This document shows, in pieces, positions 1 through 5,480 of a stretch of 5,886 bases of DNA. The position numbers and the translations under genes were made by a program. The DNA is from Candidatus Omnitrophota bacterium (GTDB taxonomy: Bacteria > Omnitrophota > Gorgyraeia > Gygaellales > Profunditerraquicolaceae). How positions within the stretch are numbered: the first letter of the stretch is position 1; the number at the start of each line of letters is the position of its first letter. Location: contig VGKF01000062.1 in the NCBI GenBank assembly GCA_016867175.1, forward strand, positions 1 through 5,886, written 5' to 3'. A model generated the notes under the pieces. It saw only the letters and a list, made by a program, of their open reading frames with translations, was not told the origin of the DNA and did not search any database.

Positions 1-1
1 G

Positions 2-589
2 TCTGAATTTGTAGAAGGATTTGAAATTCTCTCAGATGTAGGCAAGGCTGTTTCTATATTTGGCTCAAGCCGTACCAAGCCAGCTCAGAAGTATTATAAA
101 TTAACCGAAGAGGTCGCTTATCTTTTGGCTAAGGAGGGATATGCCATTATTACCGGAAGCGGGCCGGCAATTATGGAAGCAGCAAATAAAGGCGCCAAGC
201 GCGCGGGCGGACACTCCATCGGCCTTAATATCCAGATCCCCCAGGAACAGAAACCGAATAAATATGTGGATACCCTTCTTAATTTCCACTACTTTTTTGT
301 GCGCAAGGTGATGTTTGTGAAATATGCCAAGGCCTTTGTGATTATGCCCGGAGGCTATGGCACGCTGGACGAGTTTTATGAGGCAATTAACCTGATCCAG
401 ACCAAGAGAATCCAGAGGTTCCCGGTAGTCCTCTTTGGCGACGAATACTGGCGGGGGATGCTCAAGTGGCTCAAAGAAAAAGTCCTGAAAAACGGCAATA
501 TCAGCCCGCACGACCTAGGTATCTTTAAGATTGCGAATACCCCTAAAGAGGTAGTAACAATAATAAATAAATTCTATGAGCCCCGTTAG
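2..589 (+). CDS. LOG-family (TIGR00730-like) Rossmann nucleotide-binding protein, 5'-truncated
   Basis: The frame is open from the left edge and gives 195 residues ending in TAG. The start lies outside the window. Internal TTG at 125 is not the start, because recognisable family sequence (a beta strand ending in FGSSR, about residues 18-24) precedes it. Seen motifs are TGSGPAIMEAANKGA (51-65), a variant of the usual GGGPGIMEAAN; the pair R101-K102 in a FFVRKVMF segment; and PGGYGTLDE (116-124). The last two are the signature of the LOG / 'lysine decarboxylase-like' family. Known members are phosphoribohydrolases acting on cytokinin nucleotides or AMP-like substrates in the cytosol. The old name 'lysine decarboxylase' is a misannotation. 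The SIGLNIQIPQEQ and FHYFFVRK segments fit the bacterial group often called TIGR00730. The true substrate cannot be told from the sequence. The G-to-S and G-to-A changes in the first glycine motif are mild deviations. A link to purine salvage near purM is plausible but is inference. Confidence 0.88.
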   Translation, partial: SEFVEGFEILSDVGKAVSIFGSSRTKPAQKYYKLTEEVAYLLAKEGYAIITGSGPAIMEAANKGAKRAGGHSIGLNIQIPQEQKPNKYVDTLLNFHYFFVRKVMFVKYAKAFVIMPGGYGTLDEFYEAINLIQTKRIQRFPVVLFGDEYWRGMLKWLKEKVLKNGNISPHDLGIFKIANTPKEVVTIINKFYEPR

Positions 590-599
590 TTTCTAACGG
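583..599 (+). terminator. Perfect 7-bp hairpin overlapping the LOG stop codon; possible weak terminator
   Basis: CCGTTAG (583-589) pairs with CTAACGG (593-599) around a TTT loop, and the TAG stop codon forms the foot of the left arm's loop side. No T-run follows (the next bases are CGTTGATTATTAG), so it does not fit an intrinsic terminator well. It may protect the 3' end or be a degraded terminator. The 137-base gap that follows suggests that a new transcription unit begins before purM. Confidence 0.3.
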
Positions 600-726
600 C
601 GTTGATTATTAGAGGTTAAGATAATTACTGTACTGCCTGCTGAAGCGGTAAATATCCACTTAAGGCAGAGAAGAAACAGGGAAAGTTTTCGTTAGAGGCG
701 CATTGTTGCTGAGAGGGAGAGGTTTT
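590..726 (+). promoter_or_regulatory. purM: Leader of purM with a possible imperfect stem-loop (633-668)
   Basis: This non-coding gap is the most likely place for a promoter of the purine genes. CTGCCT (633-638) can pair with AGGCAG (663-668). Inside it, AGCGG and CCACT can form a second, mismatched helix around an A/T-rich loop. I searched by eye for the ZTP (pfl) motif, the purine riboswitch core and a T-box and saw none. No convincing -35/-10 pair was found: TTGATT (602) and GATAAT (620) are too close together. The structure is weak and may be chance. Confidence 0.2.
714..722 (+). promoter_or_regulatory. purM: Ribosome binding site that sets the purM start
   Basis: AGGGAGAGG lies 4 bases before ATG at 727. 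It favours this ATG over the in-frame TTG codons at 703 and 706, which have no purine-rich site in front and would add eight residues (MLLRGRGF) unlike the family's N-terminus. Confidence 0.7.
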
Positions 727-1734
727 ATGAGCCAAAAGTTGACCTATAAGAAAGCAGGCGTAGATATTGCGGGAGCTACTGTTTTTAAGAAGAAGATAAA
801 GTCTTTGGTGCGCAGCTCTTTTGGGCCGCAGGTCCTAAAAGGTATAGGCGGTTTCGGCAGCTTCTTTAAATTTCCGGCAAAGAAATTTAAGGATCCCGTG
901 CTGGTTTCTTCTGCTGACGGCGTAGGCACAAAATTAAAGATAGCCATTCTAGTAAATAAACACGATACCGTGGGTATTGATGCAGTGGCAATGAATGTCA
1001 ACGATATATTATGCGTAGGCGCCGAGCCCCTGTTTTTCCTTGATTATATTGCTTATAGTAAGGTAAAAGAGCCGGTGCTTGTGGATGCCGTAAGAGGGAT
1101 AAATCGCGGCTGTATCCAGGCAGGGTGTTCTTTAGTAGGCGGTGAGACTGCGCAGATGCCTGGGATGTACAGCGAAGGCGAGTATGACATCGCGGGTTTT
1201 TGCGTGGGAGTTGCTGAGCGTAAAGATATTATTGATGGCTCTAAGATTAAGCCAGGGGATATAGTGATCGGTCTGGCCTCAAGCGGCCTGCATTCTAACG
1301 GTTATTCTCTGGTAAGAAAGGTATTCTCACAAAGAGAGTTAAAGCGCATGGCCAGAGAGCTGCTTATTCCTACTCGCATCTATGTTAAACCTGTGCTTTC
1401 GATTTTACGCAGCGCAAAAGGAAATATCAGCGGCATCTCGCATATCACCGGAGGAGCATTCTACGATAAGATTGCGCGCATCCTTCCTGCTAATGTTGAT
1501 GTAAGGATTAACAAGGGCTCATGGTATATACCACAGGTATTCCGTCTTATCCAGAATAAGGGTAATATTGAAGATAGGGAAATTTTTCATACCCTGAATA
1601 TGGGCATAGGCATGGTTTTGATAGTACATAAGCAGGTAGCCACCGGTATTATAACTAAGCTTAAAGGGCTCAACCTGCAATCGTGGGCTATCGGAGAGGT
1701 AATTAAGGGTAAGGGAAAGGTCAGGATAATATAA
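727..1734 (+). CDS. purM: Phosphoribosylformylglycinamidine cyclo-ligase (AIR synthetase)
   Basis: This 335-residue protein is near the usual family length of about 345. PurM closes the imidazole ring: FGAM plus ATP gives aminoimidazole ribonucleotide, the fifth step of IMP synthesis, in the cytosol. Seen motifs are the N-terminal YKKAGVDI start (7-14), SADGVGTKLKIA (62-73), GIDAVAMNVNDILCVGAEPLFFLDY (83-107), GGETAQMPGMY (138-148), GLASSGLHSNGYSLVRK (182-198), ELLIPTRIYVKP (211-222), SHITGGAFYDKIARILP (238-254) and EIFHTLNMGIGM (285-296). The usual HITGGGL reads HITGGAF here, a minor change. The ATG at 727 is chosen for its purine-rich ribosome site. The next gene follows after 11 bases, so both are probably on one mRNA. 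No purL, purF or purN is adjacent in this window, so the pathway's genes are scattered or lie outside. Confidence 0.97.
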   Translation: MSQKLTYKKAGVDIAGATVFKKKIKSLVRSSFGPQVLKGIGGFGSFFKFPAKKFKDPVLVSSADGVGTKLKIAILVNKHDTVGIDAVAMNVNDILCVGAEPLFFLDYIAYSKVKEPVLVDAVRGINRGCIQAGCSLVGGETAQMPGMYSEGEYDIAGFCVGVAERKDIIDGSKIKPGDIVIGLASSGLHSNGYSLVRKVFSQRELKRMARELLIPTRIYVKPVLSILRSAKGNISGISHITGGAFYDKIARILPANVDVRINKGSWYIPQVFRLIQNKGNIEDREIFHTLNMGIGMVLIVHKQVATGIITKLKGLNLQSWAIGEVIKGKGKVRII

Positions 1735-1745
1735 AAGGAGGAACA

Positions 1746-2441
1746 ATGCAGAAGTCTTTACGTTTCGGACTGGCATTATCTTTAATATTTATGGTTTTAT
1801 TCTTAGGGAGGGTAGGATATGTTTTAGCCCAGGCTCAAATACAGGAGATTAATGCGCTTATCCAGGAGACGCAGAAAAAATCTGAACGGATGGGAGAGAT
1901 GAGTTTTGTCTGGTGGATACCGCAGGAGTACTGGCAGCTGAGCTTTTCCCAGAATCCCGAAGTGACCCCCGAGCAGTCAGAAAAAGTGCTCTCTGTATTC
2001 CGTCCATATACCATTATTGCGGTAGTAGACGGAAGGACCGGTCAGGCTGCGGGGATAACTTATAGGGCCGAAGCTGAGCTGCGCTCTAATATCAAGATCA
2101 AAGATAAGGCAGGGAATATTTATCTGCCACTGTCTGATGAGCAGATAAATATGGAGACCAGGAGTTTTCTTGCCGCGATGAAGCCAGTGCTCTCCAATGT
2201 CTTAGGGCCGATGGGCCAGAATATGCATTTTTTTGTCTTTCCTGCCCAGGATAGTGCGGGCCAGGATATAGCCAATGCCAAAGCAGAGGGGGCGTTCTTA
2301 GTGGAATTAGACGGGCCCAGAAGCTTCCATTGGAAATTACCCTTGAGTTCGCTTATGCCGCTTAAGACCTGCCCTACCTGCAATCAGAAATTAAACGGGG
2401 CATATAAATTTTGCCCCTGGGACGGGACAAAACTGGAATAA
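1746..2441 (+). CDS. Exported protein of unknown function with C-terminal zinc ribbon
   Basis: This 231-residue protein starts at an ATG with a perfect AGGAGG (1736-1741) four bases upstream. Residues 1-30 form a signal peptide or N-terminal anchor: MQKSLRF, a hydrophobic stretch of about 8-28, then VLAQAQ with an A-x-A cleavage site near 28-30. A short Gln/Glu-rich helix follows (31-50). Next is a soluble domain with the conserved-looking segments FVWWIPQEYW (54-63), FRPYTIIAVVDG (85-96), KPVLSNVLGPMGQNMHFFVFPA (146-167) and WKLPLSSLMP (196-205). The C-terminus is a ribbon with C209-P-T-C212 and C223-P-W-D226. Only three Cys are present, and Asp226 may take the place of the fourth ligand, as in other 'FCPxDGTxL' tails. 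It resembles conserved hypothetical lipid- or envelope-associated proteins that I cannot name with confidence. Its position directly after purM suggests co-transcription, not shared chemistry. I assign no function. Confidence 0.85.
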   Translation: MQKSLRFGLALSLIFMVLFLGRVGYVLAQAQIQEINALIQETQKKSERMGEMSFVWWIPQEYWQLSFSQNPEVTPEQSEKVLSVFRPYTIIAVVDGRTGQAAGITYRAEAELRSNIKIKDKAGNIYLPLSDEQINMETRSFLAAMKPVLSNVLGPMGQNMHFFVFPAQDSAGQDIANAKAEGAFLVELDGPRSFHWKLPLSSLMPLKTCPTCNQKLNGAYKFCPWDGTKLE

Positions 2442-2447
2442 ACGTTT

Positions 2448-2495
2448 TCCCCGCCGCACTTTTTCGTAGAGCGAAAAAGTGCGAAGCAGCGGGGA
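2448..2495 (+). repeat. Bulged hairpin H1 (REP-like element, copy 1)
   Basis: An outer stem CCCCGC (2449-2454) pairs with GCGGGG (2489-2494), plus a closing T-A pair (2448/2495). An uninterrupted inner 12-bp stem CGCACTTTTTCG (2455-2466) pairs with CGAAAAAGTGCG (2472-2483) around loop TAGAG. Five unpaired bases AAGCA (2484-2488) bulge from the 3' arm only. The hairpin begins seven bases after the stop codon of the exported protein. No T-run follows, so it is not a classic terminator. Its asymmetry matches that of the second hairpin in reverse complement. Confidence 0.85.
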
Positions 2496-2502
2496 TTAAT
2501 TC

Positions 2503-2545
2503 TCCCGCCTCTTGCATTCTTGCAGAATGCAAGAATGCGGCGGGA
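2503..2545 (-). repeat. Bulged hairpin H2 (REP-like element, copy 2, inverted relative to H1)
   Basis: An outer stem CCCGCC (2504-2509) pairs with GGCGGG (2539-2544), with T-A closing at 2503/2545. The inner 11-bp stem GCATTCTTGCA (2514-2524) pairs with TGCAAGAATGC (2528-2538) around loop GAA. Four bases TCTT (2510-2513) bulge from the 5' arm only. Read on the minus strand the unit begins TCCCGCCGCA, has bulge AAGA and ends GGCGGGA, which aligns with H1 (TCCCCGCCGCA, bulge AAGCA, GCGGGGA). Inner arms differ in sequence but stay fully paired. The 3' foot holds the only GGG near the purD start. Confidence 0.85.
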
Positions 2546-2552
2546 TCATTAA

Positions 2553-3833
2553 ATGAAAGTATTAATAATCGGTTCGGGCGGCAGAGAACACGCGCTCGCC
2601 TGGAAGATAGCGCAGTCCAGTTTAGCGGATAAGCTATTCTGCGCGCCGGGAAACGCCGGGATATCCAGAGTTGCCGAGTGCACGGATATTAAGGCAGAAG
2701 ATATCAAAGGCCTTTTGGCTTTTGCCAAGAAAGAAAGAATAGATTTTACCGTCGTAGGGCCTGAAATACCGTTATCCCTGGGGATTGTCGATGAGTTCCA
2801 AAACCATAAATTAAAGGTCTTCGGCCCCAATAAAAAGGCAGCGCGCTTAGAGGCGAGCAAGGTCTTTGCCAAACAGCTGATGGCAAGATACCAGGTGCCT
2901 ACTGCTGATTTTAAGATCTTTGATAATTTAGAAGAAGCAAAAAGGCATATAGAAAAAAATGGCGCCCCCTGCGTAATTAAAGCAGACGGCCTGGCTGCGG
3001 GAAAAGGCGTAGTAGTGGCAAAGAGCCAAGAGGAAGCAACAGCAGCATTAAAATCTATAATGCAGGATAAGGTTTTCGGGGATGCCGGGGCCCGTGTTAT
3101 TATTGAAGATTGCCTGGAGGGCCAGGAGGCCTCTATTATAGTAGTTACTGATTCCAGGGAAGTTATTCCTTTAGCTTGCAGCCAGGACCATAAAAGAATA
3201 TACGATGGTGACCTGGGGCCTAATACCGGGGGGATGGGCGCTTATTCACCTGCGCCGATAGTGAGTAATGAATTATTTAAGGAAATCATGGATAAGGTTA
3301 TTCACCGTACTATAGACGGCTTAGCCAGAGAGGGGATAGATTATAAGGGTATTTTATATGCCGGGATAATGTTAACCAAGGAAGGGCCCCGTACTTTAGA
3401 GTTTAATGTGCGTTTTGGAGACCCTGAGACCCAGGCGATATTACCCAGGCTAAAATCGGATTTATTAGAGGTGATGCTGGCAGCCAGCGAGCAGAAATTG
3501 AATAATGTCTCCAGGCTCGGAGGATTAAGCTGGGATAGCCGTGCCTGCGTCTGCGTAGTCATGGCCTCGAAAGGTTACCCAGGAGATTACCAGAAGGGGC
3601 AAGAGATCAGCGGCTTAGATGAAACAGCTAAGATGAAAGACGTGGTAGTCTTTCATGCCGCAACCGCAGATTCCAAGGGAAAATATCTTACCAGCGGCGG
3701 AAGGGTCTTGGGGGTTGCCGGGCTGGGTAATACCATATATGATGCTATTAGCAGGAGCTACCAGGCAGTTGATAAGATTAGCTTTGAAGGCGCGCATTAC
3801 CGCAAGGATATAGGGAAAAAGGCGTTGGCATAA
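2553..3833 (+). CDS. purD: Phosphoribosylamine-glycine ligase (GAR synthetase)
   Basis: This 426-residue protein is the usual family length. PurD joins phosphoribosylamine and glycine using ATP to give GAR, the second step of IMP synthesis. Domains in order: an N-terminal pre-ATP-grasp Rossmann fold with MKVLIIGSGGREHALAWK (1-18), APGNAGI (31-37) and VVGPEIPLSLGI (67-78); an ATP-grasp domain with PCVIKADGLAAGKGVVVA (139-156), EGQEAS (189-194), QDHKRIYDGDLGPNTGGMGAYSPAP (211-235) and LEFNVRFGDPETQAILPRL (282-300), which carries the metal and phosphate ligands; then the C-terminal domain with YPGDYQKGQEISG (342-354) and SGGRVLGV (381-388). All key motifs are intact. The start is firm from homology, but the ribosome site is weak: GGGA (2542-2545), inside the foot of the upstream hairpin. 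purE follows after 13 bases with a good AGGAGG. Confidence 0.98.
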   Translation: MKVLIIGSGGREHALAWKIAQSSLADKLFCAPGNAGISRVAECTDIKAEDIKGLLAFAKKERIDFTVVGPEIPLSLGIVDEFQNHKLKVFGPNKKAARLEASKVFAKQLMARYQVPTADFKIFDNLEEAKRHIEKNGAPCVIKADGLAAGKGVVVAKSQEEATAALKSIMQDKVFGDAGARVIIEDCLEGQEASIIVVTDSREVIPLACSQDHKRIYDGDLGPNTGGMGAYSPAPIVSNELFKEIMDKVIHRTIDGLAREGIDYKGILYAGIMLTKEGPRTLEFNVRFGDPETQAILPRLKSDLLEVMLAASEQKLNNVSRLGGLSWDSRACVCVVMASKGYPGDYQKGQEISGLDETAKMKDVVVFHAATADSKGKYLTSGGRVLGVAGLGNTIYDAISRSYQAVDKISFEGAHYRKDIGKKALA

Positions 3834-3846
3834 CAGGAGGGTATAT

Positions 3847-4332
3847 ATGAAACCAGTGGTTACCATCATTATGGGCAGTGAGTCTGACTTAGAGACAGTC
3901 AATGAGGCGGTTAAATTATTGAAGGAATTTGGCGTAGGCTTTGAGGCCAGGGTGCTCTCTGCGCACCGCACCCCCAAAGAGCTGTATAGATTCATAGAGG
4001 CTGCCCCTGGAAAAGGGACAAAGGTTTTTATCGCTGCCGCAGGAGGGGCTGCTGCATTAGCCGGGGTAGTTGCAGCGCACACTACCCTTCCGGTCGTGGG
4101 GATCCCCATAGAGACTAATAGCCTAAAAGGCATAGACTCTTTACTATCTACGGTTCAGATGCCTCCTGGTATCCCGGTAGCTGCTATGGCAATAGGAAGG
4201 CCCGGCGCCAAGAATGCTGCCCTTTTTGCTTTAGCGATCCTGGCAATAAACGATAAAAAAATACAGGCAAGATTAGTCAGGTATAGAAAAGGCATGCGCG
4301 AAAAGATAATAAAGACCAAGATTAAATTATGA
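3847..4332 (+). CDS. purE: N5-carboxyaminoimidazole ribonucleotide mutase / AIR carboxylase
   Basis: This 161-residue protein starts at ATG 3847 with AGGAGG at 3835-3840. PurE makes CAIR, either from N5-CAIR (class I, partnered by PurK) or directly from AIR and CO2 (class II). Seen motifs are GSESDLETV (10-18), SAHRTP (38-43) with the catalytic His40, AAGGAAALAG (64-73), GIPIETNSLKGIDSLLSTVQMPPGIPVAAMAIG (85-117) and KNAALFALAILA (122-133). SAHRTP and the length fit class I. The loop that reads GGAAHLPG in E. coli here reads GGAAALAG, so the usual His (E. coli His75) is Ala70, the residue found in class II SNALSG loops. No purK is visible beside it, so the class is unsettled. The last codons overlap the next gene by ATGA, indicating translational coupling. 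Confidence 0.96.
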   Translation: MKPVVTIIMGSESDLETVNEAVKLLKEFGVGFEARVLSAHRTPKELYRFIEAAPGKGTKVFIAAAGGAAALAGVVAAHTTLPVVGIPIETNSLKGIDSLLSTVQMPPGIPVAAMAIGRPGAKNAALFALAILAINDKKIQARLVRYRKGMREKIIKTKIKL

Positions 4333-5390
4333 GCGTAACCAAGATAGTAAAACTGGATAATTTAATCCCGGAGGAAGGGCATATAAAAGAGGCAGCGGAT
4401 ATCCTGGCCAGCGGGGGCCTAGTAGTTATGCCTACGGAGACAGTATACGGAATTGCCGCTAATATGCTGGATAAGAAGGCAGTAGATAGATTATACCAGA
4501 TAAAACAGAGGCCCAAGGATAAGCCATTCTCTGTGCATATAGACAGTATTGAGGAAGTCTGGGAGTTTGCTGAAGAGATACCTATGCGCGCCTACAAACT
4601 TATGAGCCGTTTCTGGCCCGGGCCGTTAACCTTGATATTAAAAGCCAAAGCCGAGGGTACTGTCGGCATACGCATGCCGGATAATGAGATAGCGTTAAGG
4701 ATCATACGTTCTGCGGCTGTCCCGGTAGTCTGCCCTTCGGCAAACCTTTCCGGGAAAGCTGCTCCGGTAAATTTTAAAGAGGCGATAAAAGACCTGGAGG
4801 GCTTGGTGGATTTTGCGATAGATGCCGGCCCTACAAAGCTGGGCGTAGAATCGACTATCGTGGACCTTACCTCTGCCTGTTGCTCACAAGTGATCAGAGA
4901 AGGGGCAATAAAGAAAGAAGAGATTGAGTCGGTTGCCAATAAAAAGACGGTGCTCTTTGTCTGTACCGGGAACTCCTGCCGTTCGGTGATGGCCAAGGCC
5001 CTTTTAGAGAAGAAGATAAGAGAGTTAAAGAGGCATGATGTAGAGGTCCTTTCAGCTGGGATGATGGCCAGCGGTATGGGCGCTACAGAGGAGACCAAAG
5101 AACTCTTAAGGCAGGAAGGCATAGATGTGTCCGTTCACCGCTCGCAACGGATAACCAAAGAGATGTTAGACAGGTCTGATATAATCCTGGTCATGGAAAA
5201 GTTGCAGGAGCAGCGGCTGCTGCAGCTAGACCCCCGGATAAAAAATAGGCTGTTCTTATTAAAGGAATTTGCTAAAATAAGTAATAATAAGATGGATATC
5301 GATGACCCTATAGGCAGGCCTTTAGAGTTTTACCAAGAGACGCTGAGGGTAATTGCTGAAGCTATAGAAAGGATAGCGCAGATCATCTAA
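4329..5390 (+). CDS. tsaC: Fusion: L-threonylcarbamoyladenylate synthase (TsaC/Sua5) - low-molecular-weight phosphatase (YwlE-like)
   Basis: This 353-residue protein overlaps the purE stop by ATGA and has no ribosome site of its own, so it probably depends on coupling. Residues 15-200 are a YrdC/Sua5 domain: MPTETVYGIAAN (34-45), KQR (59-61), FWPGPLTLIL (95-104), VGIRMPDN (112-119), CPSANLSG (135-142), DAGPTKLGVESTIVDL (165-180) and VIREGAI (188-194). It makes threonylcarbamoyl-AMP from threonine, bicarbonate and ATP for the tRNA t6A base. Residues 206-353 are a low-molecular-weight phosphatase: P-loop VCTGNSCRS (211-219; nucleophile Cys212, Arg218), LSAGM (241-245), and the general-acid Asp in DIDDPIG (323-329, Asp326-Pro327). 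Standalone long Sua5 proteins carry a different C-terminal domain, so this is a true fusion. The CTGNxCR loop is closer to the arginine phosphatase YwlE than to CLGNICR tyrosine phosphatases. The usual Pro after CRS is Val220. rpiB follows, as in the Bacillus ywlC-ywlF block. Confidence 0.93.
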   Translation: MSVTKIVKLDNLIPEEGHIKEAADILASGGLVVMPTETVYGIAANMLDKKAVDRLYQIKQRPKDKPFSVHIDSIEEVWEFAEEIPMRAYKLMSRFWPGPLTLILKAKAEGTVGIRMPDNEIALRIIRSAAVPVVCPSANLSGKAAPVNFKEAIKDLEGLVDFAIDAGPTKLGVESTIVDLTSACCSQVIREGAIKKEEIESVANKKTVLFVCTGNSCRSVMAKALLEKKIRELKRHDVEVLSAGMMASGMGATEETKELLRQEGIDVSVHRSQRITKEMLDRSDIILVMEKLQEQRLLQLDPRIKNRLFLLKEFAKISNNKMDIDDPIGRPLEFYQETLRVIAEAIERIAQII

Positions 5391-5394
5391 ATGA

Positions 5395-5435
5395 CGACAC
5401 AATACTTTGCCGAGTTAGGCAAAGTATTGTTGTCG
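5395..5435 (+). promoter_or_regulatory. Long hairpin in the rpiB leader
   Basis: A perfect 12-bp stem, CAATACTTTGCC (5400-5411) with GGCAAAGTATTG (5418-5429), closes loop GAGTTA. It is extended by CGACA (5395-5399) with TGTCG (5431-5435), past a single bulged T at 5430. The hairpin begins four bases after the stop codon of the fusion gene. No T-run follows at once, so simple intrinsic termination is unlikely. It could be an mRNA 3'-end stabiliser, an attenuator stem or a mobile-element remnant. Confidence 0.75.
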
Positions 5436-5449
5436 GAATTTATCCCGAC
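5432..5449 (+). promoter_or_regulatory. Alternative short hairpin competing with the rpiB leader stem
   Basis: GTCGG (5432-5436) can pair with CCGAC (5445-5449) around an eight-base A/T-rich loop. Its left arm shares 5432-5435 with the 3' foot of the larger hairpin, so only the foot of that hairpin and this stem exclude each other. With five base pairs it is much weaker than the large stem. Confidence 0.3.
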
Positions 5450-5480
5450 GAATGAGCCGGGAAAAATGCTAATATTACAA

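Noticed and set aside
703..726. Upstream TTG start for purM adding eight residues
   Set aside because: There is no ribosome site before 703, the added residues do not match the family, and AGGGAGAGG sits correctly for ATG 727.
590..726. ZTP (pfl), purine or T-box riboswitch upstream of purM
   Set aside because: None of the conserved core sequences that I know for these classes is present.
2448..2545. Integron attC site or intrinsic terminator pair
   Set aside because: There are no RYYYAAC/GTTRRRY core sites and no integrase, and neither hairpin is followed by a T-run.
2411..2632. A 73-codon plus-strand open frame across the H1/H2 hairpins
   Set aside because: It overlaps the ends of two real genes in another frame, has no ribosome site, and its composition follows the hairpin arms.
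5391..5480. N-terminal extension of RpiB from ATG 5391, or a short separate peptide
   Set aside because: The frame is open, but it would translate a long hairpin, has no ribosome site, and RpiB proteins begin just before GSDHAG.
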